Source: Spirochaetales bacterium
GTDB lineage: Bacteria > Spirochaetota > Spirochaetia > Sphaerochaetales > Sphaerochaetaceae
Length of the DNA stretch: 15,719 nucleotides
Assembly (NCBI GenBank): GCA_022771185.1
Contig: JALFCJ010000032.1
Span: 1 to 15,719, forward strand
Reading direction: 5' to 3'
The translations under genes were made by a program, and so were the position numbers. The notes below the pieces were generated by a model. It saw nothing but the letters and a program-made list of their open reading frames with translations, searched no databases and had not been told where the DNA came from. Position 1 is the stretch's first letter. Each line of letters opens with the position of its first letter. Positions 8,690-15,397 of the stretch are shown piece after piece.

Positions 8690-8716
8690 AATGCTTTCTC
8701 CTTAACACTAATACTT

Positions 8717-8734
8717 ATGAAATATTCGTGCCAA
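8717..8734 (-). promoter_or_regulatory. Sigma54-like -24/-12 element upstream of the sigma factor gene (one mismatch)
   Basis: The minus strand reads TTGGCACG (8734-8727), AATA, TTTCAT (8722-8717). The sigma54 consensus is TGGCACG-N4-TTGCA/T, so the -24 half is perfect, the spacing exact, and the -12 half differs only in G to T at 8720. Transcription would start near 8707, just before the AAGGAG ribosome binding site at 8698-8703. The -12 GC is normally the most conserved part with the -24 GG, so the mismatch is serious and the call is tentative. Confidence 0.35.
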
Positions 8735-8747
8735 AATTAGGTATTTA

Positions 8748-8753
8748 ATTATA
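8748..8753 (-). promoter_or_regulatory. Perfect -10 hexamer upstream of the sigma factor gene
   Basis: TATAAT on the minus strand, 59 bases before the sigma gene start. There is no -35 near consensus at 16-18 bases (AAAATT at 17). If used, the start point near 8741 would put the TTTTGGCACG element in the leader. It is the main alternative to the sigma54-like promoter. Confidence 0.35.
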
Positions 8754-8800
8754 CTAAAAGAAGTTATCTCAATTTTTGAATATGAACTATATATGTACAT

Positions 8801-8900
8801 CGTTTCTTTTTGACACAACACAAAAGAAAACAATACATTTAGAGACATTTTGACACAGGAGAATGTTAATTCTCGTCAAGAGAGTCATTTTGGCACGGAA
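8801..8900. repeat. Three copies of a TTTTGRCAC motif at exact 40-bp spacing
   Basis: On the plus strand the units begin at 8801, 8841 and 8881, and the core TTT-TGACACA, TTT-TGACACA, TTT-TGGCACG occupies the same position in each. Units 2 and 3 match at 16 of 20 bases (AGAGACATTTTGACACAGGA and AGAGTCATTTTGGCACGGAA); unit 1 shares 14 of 20 with unit 2. The third copy lies inside the 3' end of the small CxxC gene, the others in the gap before the sigma gene. An inverted fourth core, CGTGCCAAAA, lies at 8727-8736. Confidence 0.5.
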
Positions 8901-9246
8901 ATTGGATTTTGATTTCCAAAAGCATGTTTACTCTACCTTCGTTTGACAAAGGAATCTGGGAAGAAGAGACATCTTCTTCAAACTCTTCATATGTATCCAG
9001 AATCAAATCCGAGACCATGTCGCCTTCAGGAAGAGCAAGGGTATAATTCTTTTTCAAGGAAAGATATGTTGCAAGCTGATAGCGGAAGAAGGCTCTAAAC
9101 TCTTCACACTTCGGGCACTTGTTTCCAAGTCTAGGAAGGAAAATGGATGCATAACTTTCAAAGATATCTTTTAATATCTTTCCACCTGCCTCTCCTTTAC
9201 TTGAAACACTCTTTGCCAATGCATTTCTTTCCATTTTTACACCCAT
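8866..9246 (-). CDS. Hypothetical small protein with a CPKC motif
   Basis: A 126-residue protein I do not recognise. It has a basic N-terminus, one CxxC pair (CPKC, 44-47) that could bind a metal or act in redox chemistry, a hydrophobic/aromatic stretch around 52-62 (AFFRYQLATYL) and an acidic tail with another Cys at 118. There is no signal peptide or clear membrane helix, so it is probably cytoplasmic. It is divergent from groES and sits 176 bases upstream of the sigma factor gene on the same strand; no terminator separates them, so partial co-transcription is possible. The start is uncertain: ATG at 9246 has no ribosome binding site, and ATG at 9234 (residue 5) has only a weak GGGTG. A minus-strand promoter fits immediately upstream, supporting a real gene. 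Confidence 0.65.
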   Translation of the reverse strand: MGVKMERNALAKSVSSKGEAGGKILKDIFESYASIFLPRLGNKCPKCEEFRAFFRYQLATYLSLKKNYTLALPEGDMVSDLILDTYEEFEEDVSSSQIPLSNEGRVNMLLEIKIQFPCQNDSLDEN

Positions 9247-9259
9247 TGCTATAAAGATA

Positions 9260-9288
9260 ATAATGATTCTTCATATGACAAGAGTCAA
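9260..9288 (-). promoter_or_regulatory. Promoter for the small CxxC gene
   Basis: Minus strand: -35 TTGACT (9283-9288), 17-base spacer, -10 CATTAT (9260-9265). The predicted start point, near 9253, is only about 7 bases before ATG 9246 but about 19 before ATG 9234, which favours the second start codon if this promoter is used. Confidence 0.45.
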
Positions 9289-9360
9289 AACTACATTTTT
9301 TCCACATATTTTATTGATGTAGAAAAACAATGGAGAAAACGAAAACTTCTCATTTTTCTC

Positions 9361-9389
9361 TTGTCGATAACGTGTTGTGTAGTTATATT
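9361..9389 (+). promoter_or_regulatory. Promoter for groES
   Basis: Plus strand: -35 TTGTCG (9361-9366), exact 17-base spacer, -10 TATATT (9384-9389). The leader of about 50 bases would carry the inverted repeat TTGTG-N6-CACAA (9395-9410) right at the start point. No CIRCE element (TTAGCACTC-N9-GAGTGCTAA) is present. Confidence 0.5.
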
Positions 9390-9394
9390 TTCAC

Positions 9395-9410
9395 TTGTGG
9401 TCAAACACAA
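9395..9410. promoter_or_regulatory. Inverted repeat at the groES transcription start (operator candidate)
   Basis: TTGTG (9395-9399) and CACAA (9406-9410) flank six bases. A longer partner also exists: GTTGTGT at 9374-9380, overlapping the promoter spacer, is complementary to ACACAAC at 9405-9411. Placement directly on and after the -10 would suit a repressor, but the arms are short. Confidence 0.3.
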
Positions 9411-9447
9411 CTAAAAATAGAAAACTTATAACAAGAGGTATAGAAAA

Positions 9448-9711
9448 ATGAAGATTATTCCACTTGGAGACAGAGTTCTTCTTAAGGCTAAGGAAGCAGA
9501 GACCAAGACAGCAGGCGGACTCTTTATTCCTCAGACAGCACAGGAAAAGACACAGATTGCTACTGTAGTAGCTGTAGGCGACGACGAATCAATCAAAGTC
9601 AAGGTCGGTCAGCAGGTTCTACATGATAAATATGCAGGAACACAGATCAAGGACAACGGAGAGGAGTATCTCATCCTTGGTGCTGGCGATATCCTTGCTA
9701 TCATTGAGTAA
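9448..9711 (+). CDS. groES: Co-chaperonin GroES (Hsp10)
   Basis: An 87-residue co-chaperonin, slightly shorter than the usual 94-97. It opens with MKIIPLGDRVLLKAKEAE and keeps the mobile loop that docks onto GroEL (TKTAGGLFIP, about 20-29) and the conserved centre VGQQVLHDKYAGT; it closes with ILGAGDILAIIE. Seven copies cap GroEL to enclose folding substrates in the cytoplasm. GAGG lies 9 bases before the ATG. It is monocistronic: a terminator follows within 25 bases and the next gene is convergent, so groEL must lie elsewhere, as in some other spirochaetes. It is the only plus-strand gene here. Confidence 0.97.
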   Translation: MKIIPLGDRVLLKAKEAETKTAGGLFIPQTAQEKTQIATVVAVGDDESIKVKVGQQVLHDKYAGTQIKDNGEEYLILGAGDILAIIE

Positions 9712-9732
9712 CAGATAGACTTAAGTGCGCTG

Positions 9733-9760
9733 ATGAGGGAAGAGATTCCCTCATTTTTTT
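9733..9760 (+). terminator. Intrinsic terminator of groES
   Basis: ATGAGGGAA (9733-9741), loop GAGA, TTCCCTCAT (9746-9754), then an uninterrupted T-run to 9760. The stem is perfect over nine pairs. Its 3' arm and T-run overlap the last codons (Lys-Lys-stop) of the convergent LRR/J-domain gene. In the opposite direction there is no T-run. Confidence 0.9.
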
Positions 9761-10785
9761 ATGAGTTCTATTATGTAAAGGTAGGCTTCATGAATCTCTT
9801 GGAAACGCCTCGAGGCAAAATCCAAGTATTCTTGATCCAAGCCTAAGGACGAAATTGAATCGGGATGAAACTTACGGGAGAGAAGTCTATATCTCTTATT
9901 TAGCTCCTCAAGGGTCGGAAGAGTATCAAAGCCAAGAACTTTCAAGTTTTTTATTATCTCTTCATCTATTCTGTTTGTTTTCTCTTCTTTTTCTTTTCTT
10001 TCCTGAAAGAAGGCATCTATCCAGCCTCCCCTATCATTTTTAATATACAGGACAGCATCTTTTCTTATGCCCTTGTTCCAATGAAGGCCAAAAGAAAGAC
10101 CTCTAAACTCGTCTTTGACTCCATCATACCAAATAGATTTCAAATTAGATGCTGAAGAAAAGGCCGCTACACCGATACGCTTAATAGAATGTGGTAGAGA
10201 AATAGACTCTATAGCGCTGCCTAAGAATGCCCCATCCGGGATTTCTTTAATCCTGAATCCCATGTCAATACTTCTCAGTTTCTTTGTACCTGAGAAAGAG
10301 AGTGTCCCGATTCTGTTTACCCCTTGTGGTAGAGAAACAGAAAAAAGACGGTTGGCATCTTGAAAGAACTTTGCAGGGACTTCAGTATTATCTGGAGGAA
10401 AAGAAAAGCATTTAATGCCAGAAGAAGCGAATACTCCCTCTCCAAATTCTATTTCTTTAGAAGAAAATACACACTCTTCCAGGCTTTCAGTTCCAGAAAA
10501 AGCACCATCACCACAGTACTCAAGGTTACTTGAGAATTTGATAGATCTAAGATTCTTGCACTCTGAGAATGCATTCTTCCCTATTTCGATTATCTGTATA
10601 CCTTCGGCTGTAGGTGGAATGACAGCGTATCTGAGGGACAAAGGATTTGTCACTCCGATAATTCGACCTCTTCCATTCGTAACGATTTCTACCTTGTCAC
10701 GGAATATAGAGTTACGATACTCAGGCCATCCTGTACGAAAAGCATAGAATCCATTTATCTTTGCATCTACTTCATCTCTATCCAT
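9751..10785 (-). CDS. BspA-type leucine-rich-repeat protein with C-terminal J-domain
   Basis: A 344-residue protein combining two parts. Residues about 60-250 contain at least five LRR_5/BspA-like repeats, recognisable as IGKNAFSECKNLRSIKF, GDGAFSGTESLEECVF, NRIGTLSFSGTKKLRSIDM, EIPDGAFLGSAIESISL and KRIGVAAFSSASNLKSIWY. After a charged linker (about 261-275), residues 279-344 look like a J-domain: helix II EELNKRYRLLSRKF, the HPD tripeptide at 307-309, and a helix III ASRRFQEIHEAYLYIIE. J-domains stimulate DnaK ATPase; BspA repeats bind proteins, so it may be a dedicated DnaK recruiter. There is no signal peptide, unlike most BspA-like proteins. It follows dinG by 7 bases and has no strong ribosome binding site of its own, suggesting translational coupling. 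The helices match remembered J-domain patterns; no search was run. Confidence 0.8.
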   Translation of the reverse strand: MDRDEVDAKINGFYAFRTGWPEYRNSIFRDKVEIVTNGRGRIIGVTNPLSLRYAVIPPTAEGIQIIEIGKNAFSECKNLRSIKFSSNLEYCGDGAFSGTESLEECVFSSKEIEFGEGVFASSGIKCFSFPPDNTEVPAKFFQDANRLFSVSLPQGVNRIGTLSFSGTKKLRSIDMGFRIKEIPDGAFLGSAIESISLPHSIKRIGVAAFSSASNLKSIWYDGVKDEFRGLSFGLHWNKGIRKDAVLYIKNDRGGWIDAFFQERKEKEEKTNRIDEEIIKNLKVLGFDTLPTLEELNKRYRLLSRKFHPDSISSLGLDQEYLDFASRRFQEIHEAYLYIIELIKK

Positions 10786-10792
10786 AGCTATC

Positions 10793-12871
10793 TCAATACA
10801 GGAAATTCTCTATCTTTGAGGGAATGTTTTCAACCATAGTGTCTTCCGGATAATATCCGTCAGGAAGAGAAGAGAACATCATAAACCTATATCCTTTCTT
10901 TACGATTCTTCCGTCAAGTATCATGACAATACCCTTGTCTTCTTCATTTCTAATCAATCTACCCACACCTTGCTTCATCTTAATTACAGCGTTAGGCACT
11001 GTCAGTGTCATAAAAGAACCTTTCTCACTATGCATATCTATATATCTGCTTCTCGCCATGTTTATAGGATCTGAAGGCACTTCAAATGGCAGCTTCACTA
11101 TTATTACAAGTCTCAGCGTGTTGCCTGGAGCATCAATTCCTTCCCAAAAAGAAGATGTGGCGAAGAGAGAGGCATCCTCACTATTTTTGAACCTATTAAG
11201 TAGAACATGTCTACTTGTATTAGGATTCTGCAACAATAGCTCCATATCTTCCCCAATTTCTTTTGATACTATGTCATAGACTTCGTTCATCATAGAAAAA
11301 GAGGTAAAGAGAACCAACGCTCCTCCACCACTTGAGAGTATAGAGTCCTTGATTACAGATGAAGCATAGGAAGCATAACTCTCGTCATTTTTCTTCCATT
11401 CTCTTCCGTCTTGAGGTATTAGATACAAAAGTTGGTGCTGGAAATCGAAGGGAGAAGGATAAAGTCCCTTAAGAACAAGATTATTTCCCTCCAGCCCTGA
11501 ACGCTTTGCAAAGTAGTCGAAATTCTTGCCTACACTAAGAGTTGCAGAACAGTAAATAAGACTATCCAATTGGTCCACAAGTCTCTCTTTTAGCTTGGGC
11601 CCCACTTCCATTGGGGCAATGGAGATTATAGGTGAGCCGTCCGGTCCATCAGTAGCATAAGGAATATAGTTATCATAATCGTTAAAACGAATCCAGGATC
11701 GAAGCACATCAGATAAATAGCATAAAGCGGCGCCATATCTATTTGCCCTGTCGATATATTGCTTCACTTCCTCTACGTCGCTTTCCCAGATGCTCATTAT
11801 TCTCTCGCCCAAGTTTCTCATCATTAAAGCAACTTCTTCTCCCGTGCTTATAGTATTACGGAAGCGTGCAAAAAACTCTTCCCTAAATAGCATGGCTCTT
11901 CTATCAGGAAAACAAGTGAGGACTCTTTTTAAGATTGAATCATACTCTTCCGCTTCAGTCATCAAGGATTCAAGAGCTTTCAAAAGCACTCTGCCTTCGC
12001 CCTTGGCATCTTCTCTTTCATAGGGAGACAAGAACTCTATCAAGCTTATATTTCCATATCTTCCCATTTTTCTCTTCAGGCTATCACAGTTAAATCTAAC
12101 TTGAGCCAATGAGTATTTATTGCTGAAGGAATCTGTAGCTTCACTTTCAATATGGTGGGCTTCGTCTATTACCAAGTGAGTGTAACCAGGAAGTATTGTG
12201 GGCTCAGAAAAGTCTTCACCATTCTCCCACCTTATTTCCGCATCAGACAAAACTATATGATGATTAGTAATGATGAGGCTTGCGTTTTGAGCGTTTTTCC
12301 TGGCTCTATAAAAAAAGCATTCATCATAGAAGGGACAAGTCCGCCCCAAACAGTCGTCTTCGTCGCTCATCAACTCTCTCATCAAGTATGCAACTCTGCT
12401 GTCTGTAATATCTGATCTGCTTCCAGTAGCAGTTGTCTCTACCCAATTTCTAAGCTTTCCTTCTCCTGATTTCCTGTCTTCAGATAGAAGAGATGTCTCT
12501 GCTTCCTGGGCCCTGTACTTACGTAGGCATAGATAGTTTGCCCTGCCATAGAGGATTGCAACTTTCGGATGCATAGAGAGGGCATCCATCAAAAAGGGCA
12601 CGTCCTTATCATAGAGCTGCTTCTGTAAGGGAATAGTACTGGTGGCCACAATTACTCTCGCCTCACTATTACGCTCCAAAAGAAGAAAAGCAGGAACAAG
12701 ATAAGCAAAAGACTTACCGATACCGGTTCCAGCCTCCACAACCGCCGGGACTCCATTTTCAAAGGCAGTCTCAACTAAAACAGCCATCTTCTCCTGGTCT
12801 TCTCTATAAGTATATAGGCCTAGTTTCTTCTTCAATATTCCGAAGGGTGAGAAAACATCCTCAATCGTCAT
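10793..12871 (-). CDS. dinG: DinG-family (XPD-like) ATP-dependent DNA helicase with Fe-S cluster
   Basis: A 692-residue superfamily 2 helicase of the DinG/XPD group, 5'-3' enzymes that remove R-loops and unwind damaged or stalled DNA. Walker A is EAGTGIGKS (46-54), motif II is DEAH (236-239), and motif VI includes QGVGRLIR. Four cysteines at 115, 174, 179 and 185 have the C-x4-C-x5-C spacing of the DinG 4Fe-4S cluster. No N-terminal exonuclease domain is present, so it is the E. coli DinG type, not the Firmicute DinG/exonuclease type. I place the start at ATG 12869-12871, with GGAAGG six bases upstream, overlapping the end of the upstream response regulator by 11 bases. A longer in-frame reading to 13075 only covers the regulator's own coding sequence. 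Confidence 0.93.
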   Translation of the reverse strand: MTIEDVFSPFGILKKKLGLYTYREDQEKMAVLVETAFENGVPAVVEAGTGIGKSFAYLVPAFLLLERNSEARVIVATSTIPLQKQLYDKDVPFLMDALSMHPKVAILYGRANYLCLRKYRAQEAETSLLSEDRKSGEGKLRNWVETTATGSRSDITDSRVAYLMRELMSDEDDCLGRTCPFYDECFFYRARKNAQNASLIITNHHIVLSDAEIRWENGEDFSEPTILPGYTHLVIDEAHHIESEATDSFSNKYSLAQVRFNCDSLKRKMGRYGNISLIEFLSPYEREDAKGEGRVLLKALESLMTEAEEYDSILKRVLTCFPDRRAMLFREEFFARFRNTISTGEEVALMMRNLGERIMSIWESDVEEVKQYIDRANRYGAALCYLSDVLRSWIRFNDYDNYIPYATDGPDGSPIISIAPMEVGPKLKERLVDQLDSLIYCSATLSVGKNFDYFAKRSGLEGNNLVLKGLYPSPFDFQHQLLYLIPQDGREWKKNDESYASYASSVIKDSILSSGGGALVLFTSFSMMNEVYDIVSKEIGEDMELLLQNPNTSRHVLLNRFKNSEDASLFATSSFWEGIDAPGNTLRLVIIVKLPFEVPSDPINMARSRYIDMHSEKGSFMTLTVPNAVIKMKQGVGRLIRNEEDKGIVMILDGRIVKKGYRFMMFSSLPDGYYPEDTMVENIPSKIENFLY

Positions 12872-14225
12872 CGGCAACCTTCCATTCTGAGAGCTTTCTA
12901 TGTAAAGTTTTTCTTCCGATTCCCAATATTTCCGCAGCCTTGGTCTTATTTCCTCCAGCAAAAGAGATAGTCTCCATAATGATAGCTTTCTCAGCTTCCT
13001 CCATAGTAATAGGGAGATCGAGGGAAATAGACTTCTCTTTATCATTTTCACCCCTGATATGGGAAGGAAGATCATCGTACTCGATAGTCTTACCCTTTGC
13101 CATGACTACAGCGCTTTCCATACAGTTCTTGAGCTCTCTGATATTCCCTGGCCAAGAGTAGCTGAATAGGGCTTTTCTTGCATGGGGTGAAATGCCGTCT
13201 ATATCCCTACCGTTTTCTTTTGCAACTTCCTTGACAAAAGAAAGCGAAAGAAGATCTATATCCTCTTTTCGTTCCCTAAGAGGAGGAACGCTGATTTCAA
13301 CTACAGCTAGTCTGAAGTATAAGTCTTCTCTGAAGTTACCCTTTCTTACTTCTTCTTTTAGGTCCCTGTTGGTGGCTGCAATCACTCTTACGTCAACGCT
13401 TATTGTTTTTTCTCCGCCAACTCTCTCAAACTCTCTCTCCTGAAGGACCCTCAATAGCTTTACTTGAGTAGCTGCATCAATTTCACCGATTTCATCCAGG
13501 AAGAGAGTCCCTCCGTCTGCAAGCTCAAATCTTCCTTTCTTCTGACTGGTAGCACCGGTAAATGCTCCTTTTTCGTGACCGAAGAGCTCAGATTCAAGGA
13601 GTGTGGAAGAGAGAGAAGCGCAGTGCACCTTGATAAATGGCTTACCATGACGAGTAGAAAGAGACTCTATGGCATCAGCAACCAGCTCCTTTCCAGTTCC
13701 GCTTTCACCGGTAATAAGCACAGTGGCCTTACTTGGAGCAACTTGGTTTATAGTCTCCATTAATGCTGCGACCTTGCCGCTTTTTCCGATTATCTTGGAG
13801 TATTTCTGCTGGTTCTTTAGTTTTTCTATTTCTTCGGTAAGTTTTTTGTTCTGTTCCTGAAGCTCGCTGTTTGCAAGACACTTCTTTACAACGAGAAAGA
13901 GCTTATCCAAGTCTACAGGTTTCGTAAAGAAATCTACGGCACCACGTCTCATAGATTCCACAGCAGTCTCTATTGTTCCGTGTCCGGTAAGTACTATAAC
14001 AGGAAGCGTGGGGTAAGCGGAGCTTATTCTCTCCACCAGCTCGTTGCCATTCATCATTGGCATTCTTAGGTCTGTGATCACAAGATCAACGTTATTTGTG
14101 TTGACTTTATCCCAAGCCTCTTTTCCGTCATAAGCCGTCAAGACATTATAGGATTCCAAAGTAAAAGCTTCTTCAAGACCGCTGACGATGTTTTTTTCAT
14201 CATCCACAATTAGTATTGTCTTCAC
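12861..14225 (-). CDS. NtrC/AtoC-family sigma54-dependent response regulator
   Basis: A 454-residue regulator with three domains. The receiver (1-117) has the acidic pocket D8/D9, phosphoacceptor D52, T80 and K102. A coiled linker (about 118-142) leads to the AAA+ sigma54-activator domain (about 143-370) with Walker A GESGTGKE (173-180), the sigma54-contacting GAFTGA loop intact at 220-225, Walker B LFLDEIGEID (241-250) and the arginine-finger region FREDLYFRL. A Fis-type helix-turn-helix (about 411-448, NKTKAAEILGIGRKTLHRKL) binds enhancers. It therefore activates sigma54 promoters when phosphorylated, probably by the kinase encoded just upstream. The start is a GTG sharing GTGA with the kinase stop, with GGAGG upstream. 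The architecture matches Rrp2 of Borrelia and AtoC/NtrC; targets are unknown. Confidence 0.96.
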   Translation of the reverse strand: MKTILIVDDEKNIVSGLEEAFTLESYNVLTAYDGKEAWDKVNTNNVDLVITDLRMPMMNGNELVERISSAYPTLPVIVLTGHGTIETAVESMRRGAVDFFTKPVDLDKLFLVVKKCLANSELQEQNKKLTEEIEKLKNQQKYSKIIGKSGKVAALMETINQVAPSKATVLITGESGTGKELVADAIESLSTRHGKPFIKVHCASLSSTLLESELFGHEKGAFTGATSQKKGRFELADGGTLFLDEIGEIDAATQVKLLRVLQEREFERVGGEKTISVDVRVIAATNRDLKEEVRKGNFREDLYFRLAVVEISVPPLRERKEDIDLLSLSFVKEVAKENGRDIDGISPHARKALFSYSWPGNIRELKNCMESAVVMAKGKTIEYDDLPSHIRGENDKEKSISLDLPITMEEAEKAIIMETISFAGGNKTKAAEILGIGRKTLHRKLSEWKVADDD

Positions 14226-15397
14226 TCTTTTCCTCCCTCCAATGCCTTACGTTCACTTACTGGAACAGGGAACTCCAGAATAAACTCGGTCCCCTTCCCC
14301 ACCTCACTCTTTACATGAATATCGCCATTATGCTCTTTCATGATCTTATAAACCAAAGTCAGACCTAGTCCCGTACCGCTGGCCTTAGTGGTGAAATATG
14401 GCTCGAATATCTTTGATAGCTTTTCTTCCGGTATTCCACAACCTGTATCTTTTATCCTCAATGAAATGAAGTCCCCTTCATTTTTACTGTAGATATATAG
14501 TTCTCCACCATTCTCCATTGCTGCGAAAGCGTTCTGTACAAGATTTAGAAGAGCCTGCTTTATTAGTCTGGCGTCAAACTCAATTCTAGGAATAAATGAA
14601 TCAAGCTTCGTCTCCACATCTATCTTTTTCTCTTCCGCCTCTGGAAGAAGGAAAGACACAACTTCATCTATCTCTTCATTAAGAGACCCGAGCCTTAATT
14701 CGACATCCAGTGGTTTGACTGCATATAAGAAATCCACGGCAATTTTGTTTAAGTGCTCCGTCTCTTCTTCTATGACAGATAAGTATTTGTCGGCCTTTTC
14801 TTCATCCAGTGATCCATAACGCTGGAAGGCTTTTCTCATCAGCTGAGTATGTATCTGCATGGCTGCAAGCGGGTTCTTTATTTCATGTGCAACCCCTGCC
14901 GCCATCGTAGTCATACTGGCAAGGCTTTCACTTCTTCTCAGTCTTGTTTCTTTTCTTATATCTTCCGAAATATCACTGATGATTATATCCATATACTGAT
15001 TAGAAGTAGAATAGAGGCGTCGGAATGATACACGAAGAGTCCTTAGCTCAGCCCCGACTTGGATAGTAAAGTCTCTATTCTCCCCCTTTTCCTTACCATT
15101 AATCACATTTTCAACATAACTACATAAGTCTTCGTCTGAGATACACTCTCTCAGTGTCATACCTTCCAAGGGGCGATTTCTATACTTTCTCTGATAAGGG
15201 ACAAGTGAGAATACACGTTGATTTGCCAAAACAACAACGCCCTTTTCATCGATTATTACATGTCCATCGTTTAGGCTGTTAAAGAGAGCCGAGTATATGT
15301 CGCTCTCTTCCAGGGCTTGTGATATTAGATTTTTCAACTCCTTTTCAGGGCAGGAAGAAAGATCTTCAGATACCCTCCTAAGTAATCTATTTGACAC
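14222..15397 (-). CDS. PAS-containing sensor histidine kinase (NtrB/AtoS-like)
   Basis: A 391-residue soluble kinase with no membrane segment. A PAS domain lies at about 32-145 (SLNDGHVIIDEKGVVVLANQ). The dimerisation/phosphotransfer domain carries GVAHEIKNPL with the phosphorylated His at 171. The ATP-binding domain has the N box NLVQNA (285-290), G1 DTGCGIP (317-323), F box FEPYFTTK (331-338) and G2 GTGLGL (341-346). It should phosphorylate D52 of the downstream sigma54 activator in response to an internal cue sensed by PAS. The start is GTG at 15395-15397 with GGGAGG six bases upstream. It overlaps the preceding gene by 11 bases and the regulator by 4. Confidence 0.95.
   Translation of the reverse strand: MSNRLLRRVSEDLSSCPEKELKNLISQALEESDIYSALFNSLNDGHVIIDEKGVVVLANQRVFSLVPYQRKYRNRPLEGMTLRECISDEDLCSYVENVINGKEKGENRDFTIQVGAELRTLRVSFRRLYSTSNQYMDIIISDISEDIRKETRLRRSESLASMTTMAAGVAHEIKNPLAAMQIHTQLMRKAFQRYGSLDEEKADKYLSVIEEETEHLNKIAVDFLYAVKPLDVELRLGSLNEEIDEVVSFLLPEAEEKKIDVETKLDSFIPRIEFDARLIKQALLNLVQNAFAAMENGGELYIYSKNEGDFISLRIKDTGCGIPEEKLSKIFEPYFTTKASGTGLGLTLVYKIMKEHNGDIHVKSEVGKGTEFILEFPVPVSERKALEGGKE

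Noticed and set aside
8810..8872. Plus-strand TTGACA hexamers at 8810-8815 and 8850-8855 as promoters
   Set aside because: At 17 bases the first is followed by ATACAT and the second by TCGTCA, and no plus-strand gene lies downstream before groES; they are better explained by the 40-bp repeat.
8890..8906. Plus-strand sigma54-like site TGGCACG-N4-TTGGA
   Set aside because: It lies inside the CxxC gene, points toward no nearby start codon, and has GG instead of the -12 GC; it is probably part of the repeat.
12872..13075. N-terminal extension of DinG by 68 residues to an ATG at 13075
   Set aside because: It lies wholly within the response regulator's helix-turn-helix coding region in another frame, has low-complexity basic/leucine content, and the ATG at 12871 has a far better ribosome binding site and begins at the usual DinG N-terminus.
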